Shown here: positions 1 to 8,403 of the stretch, in pieces
How positions within the stretch are numbered: position 1 is the stretch's first letter
Layout: each line of letters starts with the position of its first letter
Assembly (NCBI RefSeq): GCF_002304225.1
Contig: NZ_NSLB01000001.1
Coordinates: 744,001-808,000, forward strand
Direction: 5' to 3'
DNA: 64,000 nt
From: Pseudomonas sp. HAR-UPW-AIA-41
Lineage (GTDB): Bacteria > Pseudomonadota > Gammaproteobacteria > Pseudomonadales > Pseudomonadaceae
Program-made: the position numbers and the translations under genes
Notes under the pieces: generated by a model
Database searches by the model: none
The model's input: the letters and a program-made list of their open reading frames with translations, nothing else
What the model was told of the DNA's origin: nothing

Positions 1-1741
1 ATTTCCGTTGTTCCTGTTCAAAGTTGCAGGCGGCGGGAGCATCAACTGGCAGGGGCTCGTGGGGGAGACGCTTTGGTTCCGCCAGCCACTCACGTCCACG
101 CAGCATCATGTCGAAGTAGATGCTGGGCATCATCTTCACTTTAAGGTCCCAGGCCAGGCGACGTGGTACGGCCGGGTCGAGTGGGAATGTAGGCAGTAGC
201 TTGCCGCCATAGCCGAACTCGGCAAGTACCACCTTGCCTCGCTCGACCGTTAGCGGGCAGGAACCGTAGCCGTCGTAGAGCGCACGCGGCCCTTTGCCTG
301 CGAGCACGGCAAGGACGTTCTCGGCAACGACCGGTGCCTGCTTGCGAACTGCTGCAGCCGTCTTGGCATTGGGCGCAGCACAAACATCGCCGAGGCTGAA
401 TATGTTGCCAAAGCGCGGGTGGCGGAGAGTCTCATGATCCGCCTCGACCCAGCCGTCGGTATTGGCCAGCGGGCTCTGACGGATAAATTCGGGAGCCCGT
501 TGTGGCGGTACGGCGTGCAGAAAATCGAAGGTCTTCTCGATCTCCCGGCTATTGCCTTGCGCATCGACCTGCTTGAACCAGGCCTTGTGGCCCGGACCGT
601 CAACGGCAAGGAGGGTGGTGTTGAAGTTAAGGTGAGCGCCGTATCGCTCGATATACTGCATCAGCGGTGGCACGAAGGTCGGTACCCCGAACAACACGGC
701 ACCGGCTGAACAGAAGTCGACTTCGATATTCGGCAGAACGCCTTCCTTCAACCACCAGTCGCAGGAAAGATACATGGCCTTCTGCGGCGCGCCTGCACAT
801 TTGATCGGCATCGGCGGTTGGGTGAACAGGGCACGACCCTGCCGCAGGTTCTGCACCAGTTGCCAAGTATAGGGTGCCAGCTCGAACTGGTAGTTGGACG
901 TTACGCCGTGTTTGCCCAGTGTGGATTTGAGCCCTTCAATCGCGTCCCAATTCAGCGTCAGGCCTGGGCAGACGATAAGTACGCGATAGCCGATACGGTT
1001 GCCATCTTCCAGTACTACTCTTTGCTGGTCTGGTTCGAACCCGGCCACCGCTGCGCGAATCCATTGAGCGCCTTGAGGAATGCATCGACCCATGGCGCGT
1101 TCCGTGCGCGCGCGGTCGAAAATTCCGCCACCTACCAGTGTCCAACCAGGTTGATAGTAGTGCTGGTCGCGTGGCTCAACGATGGCGATGCGCAGATCCG
1201 GATCGCGTCTCAGCAGGCTGGCGCTGACGGCACAGCCAGCAGCACCGCCACCGACGACCAGCACGTCATAGCGCTGTGTGGGTGTCATGCTGGCCTGCGG
1301 AGTTCTGATGGGTGCTTTGTGCCAGCGCTCTTCCAGACGTTGTGTCAGGCCGGTCAGGTCGAAGCCTGCCTCGTGTGCCGTGGCGAGGATGGTCTGAGGG
1401 TCCAGGTGATGGGCCTCGCTCAGGGCCCACAGGCTAGTCGAACGGGTACCTGTTCGGCAGAAGGCCAGTACAGGGCCGCGGAGGCGGTTAAGTAAGTCGC
1501 CGAAGGCATTGACGTCACCATCACCGATTTGTCCAGAGAGTACCGGCAGGTAGTGATAGTCGAGGCCATTGCTTTGCGCGGCTGCTTGCATTTCTGCGGA
1601 GGTTGGCTGGCCTTCGCCCTCTCCATCCGGACGGTTGTTGATCACACTGCGGTAACCGGCAGCGGCCAGAGTGCCCATGTCGGCAGCTTGCAGTTGAGCC
1701 GAAACGGCGATGAAGGGCGTAAGGCGCTTGAGAGAGTCCAT
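1..1741 (-). CDS. DUF442-phosphatase/SQR-like FAD oxidoreductase fusion (3' end outside window)
   Basis: Open frame from the ATG at 1741 to the window edge without a stop, 580 residues visible. Residues 1-140 form a DUF442/TIGR01244 phosphatase- or rhodanese-like domain with the loop C95-RTGTRS. From about residue 158 follows an FAD-binding pyridine nucleotide-disulfide oxidoreductase with VVGGGAAG at 162-169 and the cysteine motif KCAGAPQK typical of sulfide:quinone oxidoreductases. Family knowledge suggests sulfide oxidation to (per)sulfide at the membrane, with electrons passed to quinone. It lies 9 bp downstream of the persulfide dioxygenase gene on the same strand, probably in one operon. 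The stop should lie just beyond the left edge, since the C-terminus already looks complete. Substrate is inferred from the family and the neighbour. Confidence 0.85.
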   Translation of the reverse strand, partial: MDSLKRLTPFIAVSAQLQAADMGTLAAAGYRSVINNRPDGEGEGQPTSAEMQAAAQSNGLDYHYLPVLSGQIGDGDVNAFGDLLNRLRGPVLAFCRTGTRSTSLWALSEAHHLDPQTILATAHEAGFDLTGLTQRLEERWHKAPIRTPQASMTPTQRYDVLVVGGGAAGCAVSASLLRRDPDLRIAIVEPRDQHYYQPGWTLVGGGIFDRARTERAMGRCIPQGAQWIRAAVAGFEPDQQRVVLEDGNRIGYRVLIVCPGLTLNWDAIEGLKSTLGKHGVTSNYQFELAPYTWQLVQNLRQGRALFTQPPMPIKCAGAPQKAMYLSCDWWLKEGVLPNIEVDFCSAGAVLFGVPTFVPPLMQYIERYGAHLNFNTTLLAVDGPGHKAWFKQVDAQGNSREIEKTFDFLHAVPPQRAPEFIRQSPLANTDGWVEADHETLRHPRFGNIFSLGDVCAAPNAKTAAAVRKQAPVVAENVLAVLAGKGPRALYDGYGSCPLTVERGKVVLAEFGYGGKLLPTFPLDPAVPRRLAWDLKVKMMPSIYFDMMLRGREWLAEPKRLPHEPLPVDAPAACNFEQEQRK

Positions 1742-1750
1742 GATGTCACC

Positions 1751-2614
1751 TCAGAGCACGTCGAGGGGGATCTTCAGGTAGCGAGTGCCATTAGCCTCGG
1801 CCGGCGGCAGCTGGCCAGCACGCATGTTGACCTGTACCGATGGCAGGATCAGGGTAGGCATGCCCAGAGTGGCGTCGCGTTTGCTGCGCATGGCAACGAA
1901 GTCTGCTTCGCTGATCCCTTCATGCACATGAACGTTATGCGCGCGCTCCTCGGCAACAGTGGTCTCAAAGCGGTAGTCGTCTCGTCCCGGTGCCTTGTAG
2001 TCATGGCACATGAACAGGCGTGTTTGGTCTGGCAGGCTGAAGAGCTTGCGAATCGACTGGTACAGGGTGTGTGCGCTACCGCCTGGGAAGTCGCAGCGGG
2101 CGGTACCGTAGTCGGGCATGAACAGGGTATCGCCGACAAATCCGGCATCACCGATGAGGTAGGTCATGCAGGCAGGAGTATGTCCGGGAGTGTGCAGGGC
2201 ATGGGCTTCGATGCTGCCGATGGTGAAGGTGTCGCCGTCCGCGAACAGATGATCGAACTGGCTGCCATCGGTGGCGAACTCACAACCAGCATTGAACAGC
2301 TTGCCGAAAGTGTTCTGTACCACGGTGATGTTGGCGCCGATACCCAGTTTTCCGCCCAGCTCACGCTTCAGGTAAGGCGCAGCTGACAGGTGATCGGCGT
2401 GCACATGGGTTTCCAGCAGCCAGTCAACGGTCAGTTTATGTTCATGGACATGGGCGATCAGTCGGTCTGCACTGGCGAAGGAGGTGCGTCCGGATGCCGG
2501 GTCGTAGTCCAGTACCGAATCGATGATGGCGCAGTGTCTGGTGTTGGGGTCGCTGACCACGTAGCTATAGGTGAACGTGGCAGGGTCAAAGAATGCATCG
2601 ACTTTGGGTTGCAT
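1751..2614 (-). CDS. Persulfide dioxygenase-like MBL-fold hydrolase (ETHE1/Blh type)
   Basis: 287-residue metallo-beta-lactamase-fold protein. The metal motif H70-V-H72-A-D74-H75 is followed by HTPGHTP (H145), GDTLF (D162) and CHDY (H204), the ETHE1-type mononuclear iron site layout. Family members oxidise glutathione persulfide to sulfite and glutathione in the cytoplasm. The ATG at 2614 is preceded by an AGAGGAG ribosome binding site. A near-perfect CsoR/CstR-type palindrome lies 18 bp upstream of the start, suggesting control by (per)sulfide. The next gene downstream is the SQR-like fusion, so the pair would oxidise sulfide and then persulfide. A glyoxalase-II-like hydrolase is the less likely alternative. 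Confidence 0.88.
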   Translation of the reverse strand: MQPKVDAFFDPATFTYSYVVSDPNTRHCAIIDSVLDYDPASGRTSFASADRLIAHVHEHKLTVDWLLETHVHADHLSAAPYLKRELGGKLGIGANITVVQNTFGKLFNAGCEFATDGSQFDHLFADGDTFTIGSIEAHALHTPGHTPACMTYLIGDAGFVGDTLFMPDYGTARCDFPGGSAHTLYQSIRKLFSLPDQTRLFMCHDYKAPGRDDYRFETTVAEERAHNVHVHEGISEADFVAMRSKRDATLGMPTLILPSVQVNMRAGQLPPAEANGTRYLKIPLDVL

Positions 2615-2631
2615 GGCTGTGCTCCTCTTGC

Positions 2632-2647
2632 ATACCCCGAGGGGTAT
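2632..2647. promoter_or_regulatory. CsoR/CstR-family operator candidate
   Basis: Perfect inverted repeat ATACCCC-GA-GGGGTAT (7-bp arms, 2-bp spacer), located 18 bp upstream of the persulfide dioxygenase ATG and directly before its ribosome binding site. The C4/G4 palindrome with A/T flanks matches the style of CsoR/CstR (DUF156) operators, which in the CstR branch respond to persulfides. No DUF156 repressor gene is in the window. The rest of the 323-bp gap up to 2937 is AT-rich, with no gene and only the terminator below. Confidence 0.65.
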
Positions 2648-2833
2648 CTTTGAGGAAAGCCTAGCTGCTTTTTGGTTCTATGCTTAGATTAAAAAGTAAT
2701 ATGGGCGGATTGGCTAGTCGTGCGCTGCAATAAATCGCGCATAACGTATTAAAAAATATAGATTTTTAGTCGCCTAATACGAATGTCTAGTTTGCTCTGG
2801 CCCGGTTCGGGAGGAACGAGAGTGCGGTGCCGC

Positions 2834-2865
2834 CATAAAAAACGGCGGCCCCAAAAGGGCCGCCG
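2834..2865 (-). terminator. Rho-independent terminator of the PF10118 gene
   Basis: Stem CGGCGGCCC / GGGCCGCCG (2843-2851 and 2857-2865) followed on the minus strand by a run of six T. It lies 73 bp beyond the stop of the leftward gene at 2938-3780. Confidence 0.85.
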
Positions 2866-2937
2866 GCAGAGTTCGCTCCGAGGAGCGCGTCGGGAACACA
2901 TGGGGAGGCTGGCCGCAGAAGCGACCAGCCGAAGCGC

Positions 2938-3780
2938 TTAGTTGGTGAAACCGAGTTTGGCGCGCCAGGTTCTTTCCAGAGCGCGGGTATCCTGCTGGGC
3001 CGGGTGAAAGCCTGGCTTGTAGTACTGCAGATAAGGCTTGATCAGGCCGGTGATGTAGCCGTTGCGCGGGCCGAACAGGGTTTTCAGGCCGTATTTCCAG
3101 CTTTTCCAGTTGAACAGTTGGCCGTCTTTGCGCAGGAGGTCAACCTGGAACCAGGCGATCACACCCAGGAACAGGATGGTGGTCAGCAGCATGGTGCTGG
3201 TGCGCAGCCAGTATCCACCACCAATGGCCTGGTAGGCGTCGTAGGCGACCGACTTGTGTTCGTTCTCTTCGATGGCATGCCACATCCACAGCTTGTACAT
3301 GCGCGGATCGGTCATCTGCATGTTGATGTCCTCGCGGATCAGCAGCTGCTCGGCCATGGTCGCGGTGAAGTGCTCAAGGGCGCAGGTGGCGGCCACGCGC
3401 ATCTTCTTGGTAGTGATCTTGGTCACCCACTCCATCAGCACCTTGATGCGCAGCTCAAGGGTATGCAGGTCGATGTTGTAGGCTTCGGCATATTCGTTGT
3501 AGGTCGCGTGCTCCTTGGAGTGCATCGCTTCCTGACCGATGAAGGCGCTGATGTCCTTCTGCAATTGCGGGTCCTTGATCTGATCTCTGACGCCGCGAAC
3601 GCTGTCGACGAAGAACTTTTCGCCGTAGGGGAACAGGGAAGACAGGTTGTTCATGAACTGGGTCATGAACGGGTTGCCGCTCCACCAGTACTTGCCGGTG
3701 TCGGCGAAACTGAAGTCCATGCGGCGCACCGGGAAGTTGGCGCGGATCTGTACGCTCGGGGTAGCGGTTTCGGCAGTCAT
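2938..3780 (-). CDS. PF10118 predicted metal-dependent hydrolase
   Basis: 280 residues when started at the ATG at 3780, which has an AGAGGAG ribosome binding site 8 bp upstream; an upstream in-frame start at 3846 lacks one. The sequence holds paired carboxylate/histidine helices: IGQEAMHSKEH, CALEHFTATMA and IEENEHKSVAYD. These are the signature of the PF10118 family, which resembles ferritin-like diiron proteins. One hydrophobic segment (TSTMLLTTILFLGVIAW) suggests membrane association. The family has no well-established reaction. The gene is monocistronic, with its own terminator and an upstream region rich in small palindromes. Confidence 0.8.
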   Translation of the reverse strand: MTAETATPSVQIRANFPVRRMDFSFADTGKYWWSGNPFMTQFMNNLSSLFPYGEKFFVDSVRGVRDQIKDPQLQKDISAFIGQEAMHSKEHATYNEYAEAYNIDLHTLELRIKVLMEWVTKITTKKMRVAATCALEHFTATMAEQLLIREDINMQMTDPRMYKLWMWHAIEENEHKSVAYDAYQAIGGGYWLRTSTMLLTTILFLGVIAWFQVDLLRKDGQLFNWKSWKYGLKTLFGPRNGYITGLIKPYLQYYKPGFHPAQQDTRALERTWRAKLGFTN

Positions 3781-3963
3781 GGGGCGAGCTCCTCTGTTCT
3801 GAGCCTGCAGCACGGCAGGTGCATTCTTGTATGGGCACTTCGCCAAGACACGGATGACTGTGTCATTGGTTGATGTAATTGTCGTGAAAGAGGCAGCAGC
3901 GCGCCGCCAACTTAGGGTGGGTGAAGGGGCGCAGTGGATGTGCGGGTGTTACCTGAGCAGGGC

Positions 3964-4512
3964 TCAGGCTTCGTCGAGGGCGAAGGCGGTCAGGCAGAAG
4001 GTGGGGATGCCGGCGTCCTGCAGCAGGGTGGAACCACCCAGTTCCGGCAGGTCGATGATGGCGGCCGCCTCGAACACCTGAGCGCCCAGGCGGCGCACCA
4101 GTCGAGCGGCGGCGAGGAGGGTGCCGCCGGTGGCGATCAGATCATCGAAAATCAGTACCTTGTCGCCATCGCATAGGCTGTCGGCATGCACTTCCAGCAG
4201 GGCCTGACCGTATTCGGTCTGGTAGGCCTCGCCGATTACGTCGGCCGGCAGCTTGCCCTGCTTGCGGAACAGCACCAGAGGGCGGTTGAGTTGGTAGGCG
4301 ATGATCGAGCCAATGATGAAGCCGCGCGCATCCATGGCACCGACATGGGTGAAGTCGGCTTCCACATAGCGCTGGATGAAACTGTCGGCGACCATGCGCA
4401 GGGCGCGTGGTGACTGGAACAGCGGGGCGATGTCGCGAAACACCACGCCCGGCTTGGGGAAGTCCGGCACCGGCCGGATCAGCGACTTGATATCACATTC
4501 GTCGAAAATCAT
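3964..4512 (-). CDS. apt: Adenine phosphoribosyltransferase
   Basis: 182 residues, the usual length. It carries the PRPP-binding motif [13 protein letters not shown] at 119-131 and the N-terminal [12 protein letters not shown] segment of APRT. It salvages adenine to AMP using PRPP in the cytoplasm. It follows anr on the same strand with an 18-bp gap, the same arrangement I recall from PAO1. The ATG at 4512 is preceded by a GAGAGG-type ribosome binding site. Confidence 0.96.
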   Translation of the reverse strand: MIFDECDIKSLIRPVPDFPKPGVVFRDIAPLFQSPRALRMVADSFIQRYVEADFTHVGAMDARGFIIGSIIAYQLNRPLVLFRKQGKLPADVIGEAYQTEYGQALLEVHADSLCDGDKVLIFDDLIATGGTLLAAARLVRRLGAQVFEAAAIIDLPELGGSTLLQDAGIPTFCLTAFALDEA

Positions 4513-4530
4513 CGGTGCCTTGCCTCTCGA

Positions 4531-5265
4531 TCAATGCTCAGCGTTACCGCCAGCCAGGGCACACAGTTCGATTGGGTCGAGGATGTGCACTTCCTTGCCT
4601 TCGGCTTCGAGCATTCCGTTCTGCTGGAAACGGGTGAATACGCGGGAGACGGTTTCCACCGCCAGGCCCAGGTAGTTGCCGATCTCGTTGCGCGACATCG
4701 ACAGGCGGAACTGGTTGGCCGAGAAGCCACGGGCACGGAAGCGCGCCGACAGGTTGACCAGGAAAGTGGCGATGCGCTCGTCTGCGGTCTTCTTCGACAG
4801 AAGCAGCATCATCTGCTGATCTTCGCGAATTTCGCGGCTCATGATGCGCATCAGCTGGCGGCGCAGTTGCGGCAGTTGGGCGGAGAGTTCTTCCAGACGA
4901 TCGAAGGGGATCTCGCACACTGAGGTGGTTTCCAGTGCCTGCGCCGACACCGGGTAGTGATCGGTGTCCATGCCGGAGAGGCCGACCAGTTCGCTGGGCA
5001 GGTGGAAACCGGTGATCTGTTCCTCGCCACCGTCAGTGACACTGAAGGTCTTGAGGGCGCCGGCCCGTACAGCGAATACCGAGTTGAAGGCCTCACCCTG
5101 ACGGAACAGGAACTCACCCTTTTTCAGCGGACGGCCACGCTTGACGATTTCATCGAGGGCATCCATGTCCTGCATCTCCAGGGAGATGGGCAGGCACAGC
5201 GGAGCTAGGCTGCAATCCTTGCAGTGCGCATGATTCTGCGGGCGGGCTTTTAGGGTTTCCTGCAT
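4531..5265 (-). CDS. anr: Anr, FNR-type oxygen-sensing regulator
   Basis: 244-residue CRP/FNR protein. The N-terminal cluster C15-x2-C18-x5-C24 together with C117 matches the four ligands of the oxygen-labile [4Fe-4S] cluster. An effector domain follows, then a dimerisation helix, then a helix-turn-helix containing [18 protein letters not shown] that reads TTGAT half-sites. In pseudomonads Anr switches on anaerobic and microaerobic genes such as arginine deiminase, denitrification and heme synthesis. An Anr-box-like palindrome sits just upstream of the start, consistent with autoregulation. apt follows downstream. Confidence 0.96.
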   Translation of the reverse strand: MQETLKARPQNHAHCKDCSLAPLCLPISLEMQDMDALDEIVKRGRPLKKGEFLFRQGEAFNSVFAVRAGALKTFSVTDGGEEQITGFHLPSELVGLSGMDTDHYPVSAQALETTSVCEIPFDRLEELSAQLPQLRRQLMRIMSREIREDQQMMLLLSKKTADERIATFLVNLSARFRARGFSANQFRLSMSRNEIGNYLGLAVETVSRVFTRFQQNGMLEAEGKEVHILDPIELCALAGGNAEH

Positions 5266-5276
5266 GGTCGAGATCC

Positions 5277-5290
5277 TTGATCCAGGTCAA
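5277..5290. promoter_or_regulatory. Anr/FNR box upstream of anr
   Basis: TTGAT-CCAG-GTCAA differs from the FNR/Anr consensus TTGAT-N4-ATCAA at one position. It ends 12 bp before the anr start codon. Such a promoter-proximal position would fit negative autoregulation, as known for E. coli fnr; that comparison is an inference. Confidence 0.7.
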
Positions 5291-5415
5291 CTGCCACAAG
5301 GTTACCGTAGCCGTGTTGTTGTGTGCCAGTCATGCAAGATTGCATTTGACCGTTCGTTCAGCTTGTTGCTGGCTAGGCCGCAGGGCTGGCGGGCAGACCT
5401 GCGGCCAAAGGTCGC

Positions 5416-6735
5416 TTACCAGAGCGGCAGGATGTAACTGACGATGAAGCGGTTCTCGTCCAGATCATTGCCGAAGTTGGAGCGCACGGTGGCATTGCGC
5501 CACTTGAAGCCGACATTCTTCAGCGGACCGTCCTGGATCACGTAGGCAATATCGGTGTTGCGTTCCCACTCCTTGCCCTCGCTGGCACCGGCTACGCCCT
5601 GATCGATGTTGTCGCCGTTGACGTAGCGGGTCATGAAGGTCAGGCCGGGAATGCCCAGACCGGCGAAGTTGTAGTCGTAGCGGGCCTGCCATGACTTCTC
5701 GTCCTTGAAGGCGAAATCGCCGATCTGCACGAAGTTGGTGAGGAAGGCGTCGGTGCCGTTGATATAGGCAAAGCCGGTATCTCCGCTCATTTTTTGATAG
5801 CCCAGGCCAAAGGCATGGAAGCCCATGGCATAGGTGAACATGGCGCCCAGGGCTGTGTTGTCGACGTTGGTCTGGCCGTCGTCGGTGGAGCGGGCGTAGC
5901 GCAGGTCGGTTTTCAGGCTCTGCTTGTCGGCCAGCGGCATGACATGCACGGCATTGAGGTAGTGCTGGTTGTAATACTGGTCGAGGTTGCCGTAGTGGTA
6001 GCTGGTGGTCAGCTGATCGTTCCACTTGTAGCTGGCGCCAGCGAAGTTGAACTCATCGCTGCCCAGTCCGGTACCCGGCAGGCCGGTAAAGCCGCGGGCC
6101 TTCGGGCTGCCATTGGTGATGGTCATGACCTCATGGTCCGAGGAGTCACGCTGGTTGACGCGGCTGAGTTGACCGGCATCGATGGTCATGCCGGCGATAT
6201 CCAGCGAATTGACCTGGCCGCCCTGGAAGCTTTGCGGCAGCAGACGCGAATCGTTGGACATCACTACCGGCAGCTTGGGCATCAGGGTGCCGGCCTTGAG
6301 TACGGTCTGTGACACGCGCAGCTTGGCGGTGGCACCCAGATCGCCATAGCTGTCCTGAGCTTTGCCGGTATCCCGGTCGACCTGCAGCAGGCCAGTGCCG
6401 CTTTCCCCGCGGCCGGAGTCGAGTTTCACGCCGAGTGTGCCGATGGCGTCCACGCCGACACCCACCGTGCCCTCAGTAAAGCCGGACTCATAGCGCAGCA
6501 GAAAGCCCTGGGCCCACTCCTCGGACTTGCTGCGGTACTCGGTTGGCGTCTTGCCGGTCACTTTCGGCAGGGTCGGGTCGCCGTCCTGACGGAAGTCGCG
6601 GTTCATATAGAAATTGCGCAGCTCCAGGCTGGCCTTGCTGTCCTTGATGAACTCGGCCTGAGCCAGTGTCGGCAGGGTCAGACAGGTGCTGGCGGTGGCA
6701 AAAGCTACGGCACGGGCGAGTGGGGTTGGGATCAT
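5416..6735 (-). CDS. OprD-family outer membrane porin
   Basis: 439 residues. A signal peptide ends at about AQA27, followed by FIKDSKASLELRNFYMNRDF, the N-terminal strand typical of OprD/OccD/OccK porins, then alternating amphipathic strands and a C-terminal SYILPLW ending in an aromatic residue, as expected for an 18-strand barrel. It would take up small carboxylates or amino acids; the substrate cannot be read from the sequence. The ATG at 6735 has a GGAG ribosome binding site. An exported MBL-fold gene lies 105 bp upstream on the same strand; shared transcription is possible but not shown. Confidence 0.92.
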   Translation of the reverse strand: MIPTPLARAVAFATASTCLTLPTLAQAEFIKDSKASLELRNFYMNRDFRQDGDPTLPKVTGKTPTEYRSKSEEWAQGFLLRYESGFTEGTVGVGVDAIGTLGVKLDSGRGESGTGLLQVDRDTGKAQDSYGDLGATAKLRVSQTVLKAGTLMPKLPVVMSNDSRLLPQSFQGGQVNSLDIAGMTIDAGQLSRVNQRDSSDHEVMTITNGSPKARGFTGLPGTGLGSDEFNFAGASYKWNDQLTTSYHYGNLDQYYNQHYLNAVHVMPLADKQSLKTDLRYARSTDDGQTNVDNTALGAMFTYAMGFHAFGLGYQKMSGDTGFAYINGTDAFLTNFVQIGDFAFKDEKSWQARYDYNFAGLGIPGLTFMTRYVNGDNIDQGVAGASEGKEWERNTDIAYVIQDGPLKNVGFKWRNATVRSNFGNDLDENRFIVSYILPLW

Positions 6736-6840
6736 TTGTTGTTGTCTCCACGCGGGCAGGTGAGGCGGCAGAGCCGCAGTTGATGCTGCCCGCGGACTAC
6801 AACATGACGAAACAATTACAGCCTTTAGACCTTGGTCGAG

Positions 6841-7734
6841 TCACTCGATCCAGTGCGGGAAGTAGCCCAGACCGCGCTGGACCCGCTCGTCGTGAGCCGG
6901 GATCACCTGCAGTTCGGGTTGTGCGGCCATCAGTTCATGCACCTTGCGCAGCTGCGCGGTGGTTTGTGCCGGGTCATTGTCGACCATGGCGCGGCTGATC
7001 CAGAACTTTTCCTTAGGCCCGGTGAAACCCTCCAAACGCCAGCTGGTATCGCCGGTGAAGAAGAAACGCCGGCCGTCCTCCAGTGTGAGGAATACGCCCA
7101 TGCCGCCAGGTGTGTGACCGGGCATGGGCACCAGCACCACGGCACCATCACCGAACAGGTCCAGACTCTCTTCGAACCCGAGGAAGGGGGCTGGCTCGAA
7201 CACCACCGGGCGCCAGCGTGGCTTGTGGCGGAACTGGCTGGGCAGGACCGCCGGTGGTGTGGCGATCTGGCTGAACTCGATCTCGGCATAGGGTGCCCAC
7301 ACCGGCACTTCGGCAAAGTCGGGCAGTCCCGAGGCATGATCCCAGTGGCTGTGGGTCAGCAGGATGCGGTCCAGGCGCAGACCGGCGCGTTCGAGCTGGT
7401 CGCGCACCGGGTCGACCTTGCCGTATTGCAGCAGGGGTTTGTCCCACCAGGGCATTTCACTGCTGAACTGGCTGTCCACTTGACGGCCCAGGCTGGTATC
7501 GATCAGCAGGGTGGCGGCGTGGTGTTCGACCAGCACGGCGACATGGTTGGCGATGGCTTTTTCAGTCCATTGGCCACCTTCCACGGTAAAGGCGTCGAGG
7601 GTCTCGGTCTCGGCGGTCCTGACCAGGCTGAAACGCAATCCGGCAGCCAGGCTGTGGGCGCTGGGCAGCATCAGGGCGAGGGCAAGCAGGATGCTCAGGC
7701 GGGTGTTGCTGCGGTGGCATTTGGCGTGGCTCAT
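6841..7734 (-). CDS. Exported MBL-fold metallohydrolase
   Basis: 297 residues with a cleavable signal peptide (hydrophobic core about 13-30). Zinc-binding motifs are T127-H-S-H-W-D-H133, MPGHTPGG, TGDTSW and PAHD, so the dinuclear metal site looks intact. Lactonase, arylsulfatase or phosphodiesterase activity would all fit this superfamily; the substrate is unknown. Export to the periplasm is likely. It is divergent from a TetR regulator, with an inverted repeat between the two starts, so it is probably that regulator's target. Confidence 0.85.
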   Translation of the reverse strand: MSHAKCHRSNTRLSILLALALMLPSAHSLAAGLRFSLVRTAETETLDAFTVEGGQWTEKAIANHVAVLVEHHAATLLIDTSLGRQVDSQFSSEMPWWDKPLLQYGKVDPVRDQLERAGLRLDRILLTHSHWDHASGLPDFAEVPVWAPYAEIEFSQIATPPAVLPSQFRHKPRWRPVVFEPAPFLGFEESLDLFGDGAVVLVPMPGHTPGGMGVFLTLEDGRRFFFTGDTSWRLEGFTGPKEKFWISRAMVDNDPAQTTAQLRKVHELMAAQPELQVIPAHDERVQRGLGYFPHWIE

Positions 7735-7763
7735 GATCCGTCTCCTTGTGGATGCCTGGATAA

Positions 7764-7783
7764 TAGACAGACCAGTCTGTATA
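7764..7783. promoter_or_regulatory. TetR-type operator between MBL gene and tetR
   Basis: Inverted repeat ACAGAC-CA-GTCTGT (7767-7780), extended with one mismatch to TA...TA on both sides. It sits midway in the 96-bp divergent gap. The AGAC...GTCT core is common in operators of the NemR/AcrR side of the TetR family. Confidence 0.7.
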
Positions 7784-7830
7784 GTTCAAGGCGCCGGCCG
7801 ATGACCGGCGCTTTGCATGAGGAGGGGAAT

Positions 7831-8403
7831 ATGGCCACAAGCAAGCGTGAGCAATTGCTGGATACGGCCTTGCAGCTGTTTTATCGCGAGGGTTATCACG
7901 CTACGGGCATCGAGCGCATTCTGGCGGAGTCAGGGGTCGCCAAGATGACCCTGTACAAACACTTTGCCTCCAAGGACGAGTTGATGCTGGCCGCTCTGCA
8001 GCGTCGTCACGAGCAGCTGGCGGAGCTGCTGCAGGGTGTTTTCGCGCAGCCGCCGGCTCAGGCGCTATTGGCGTGCTTCGAGGGCTTGCAGCAGTGGATT
8101 GTGGCCAGAGACTTCTGCGGCTGTCCGTTCAGCCACGCCGCGGCAGAGTTCCAGCAGGCCGGGCACCCGCTGCACCAGTTGGCGCGTCAGCACAAGGCCT
8201 TGCTGGGGGAGCTGTTCAGCGGCGCGTTGGCGCAACTGGGTGTGGCGCAGCCGGCGCTGCTGGCTCAGCAGTTGCTGGTGCTGTTTGAGGGTGCGCTGAG
8301 TCTGGCCCATGTGCAGGGGCCGGCCGAGCAGGGGAATCAGGCTGCGGCGGCGGCCCGCGTGTTGCTGGCCGCCGCCGGGGTTCAGCTGCCGCCCAGCAGG
8401 TAA
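7831..8403 (+). CDS. TetR/AcrR family regulator
   Basis: 190 residues from the ATG at 7831, which has a strong GAGGAGGGG ribosome binding site. The N-terminal helix-turn-helix spans about residues 10-57 (GIERILAESGVAKMTLYKHF). The ligand domain holds C96-G-C98-P-F, a motif seen in a TetR subgroup; two close cysteines could make it sensitive to electrophiles or oxidants, which is inference. The divergent exported hydrolase and the palindrome between them are its likely regulon. Its 3' end overlaps the convergent antiporter gene by 22 bp. Confidence 0.88.
   Translation: MATSKREQLLDTALQLFYREGYHATGIERILAESGVAKMTLYKHFASKDELMLAALQRRHEQLAELLQGVFAQPPAQALLACFEGLQQWIVARDFCGCPFSHAAAEFQQAGHPLHQLARQHKALLGELFSGALAQLGVAQPALLAQQLLVLFEGALSLAHVQGPAEQGNQAAAAARVLLAAAGVQLPPSR

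Noticed and set aside
5330..5400. Sigma-54-type promoter before anr
   Set aside because: A TGGCAC is present but no GC/TTGCA element follows at the required spacing.
6832..7830. Plus-strand extension of the tetR frame
   Set aside because: The frame runs open across the antisense of the MBL gene, but the ATG at 7831 has a strong ribosome binding site and the TetR domain begins there.
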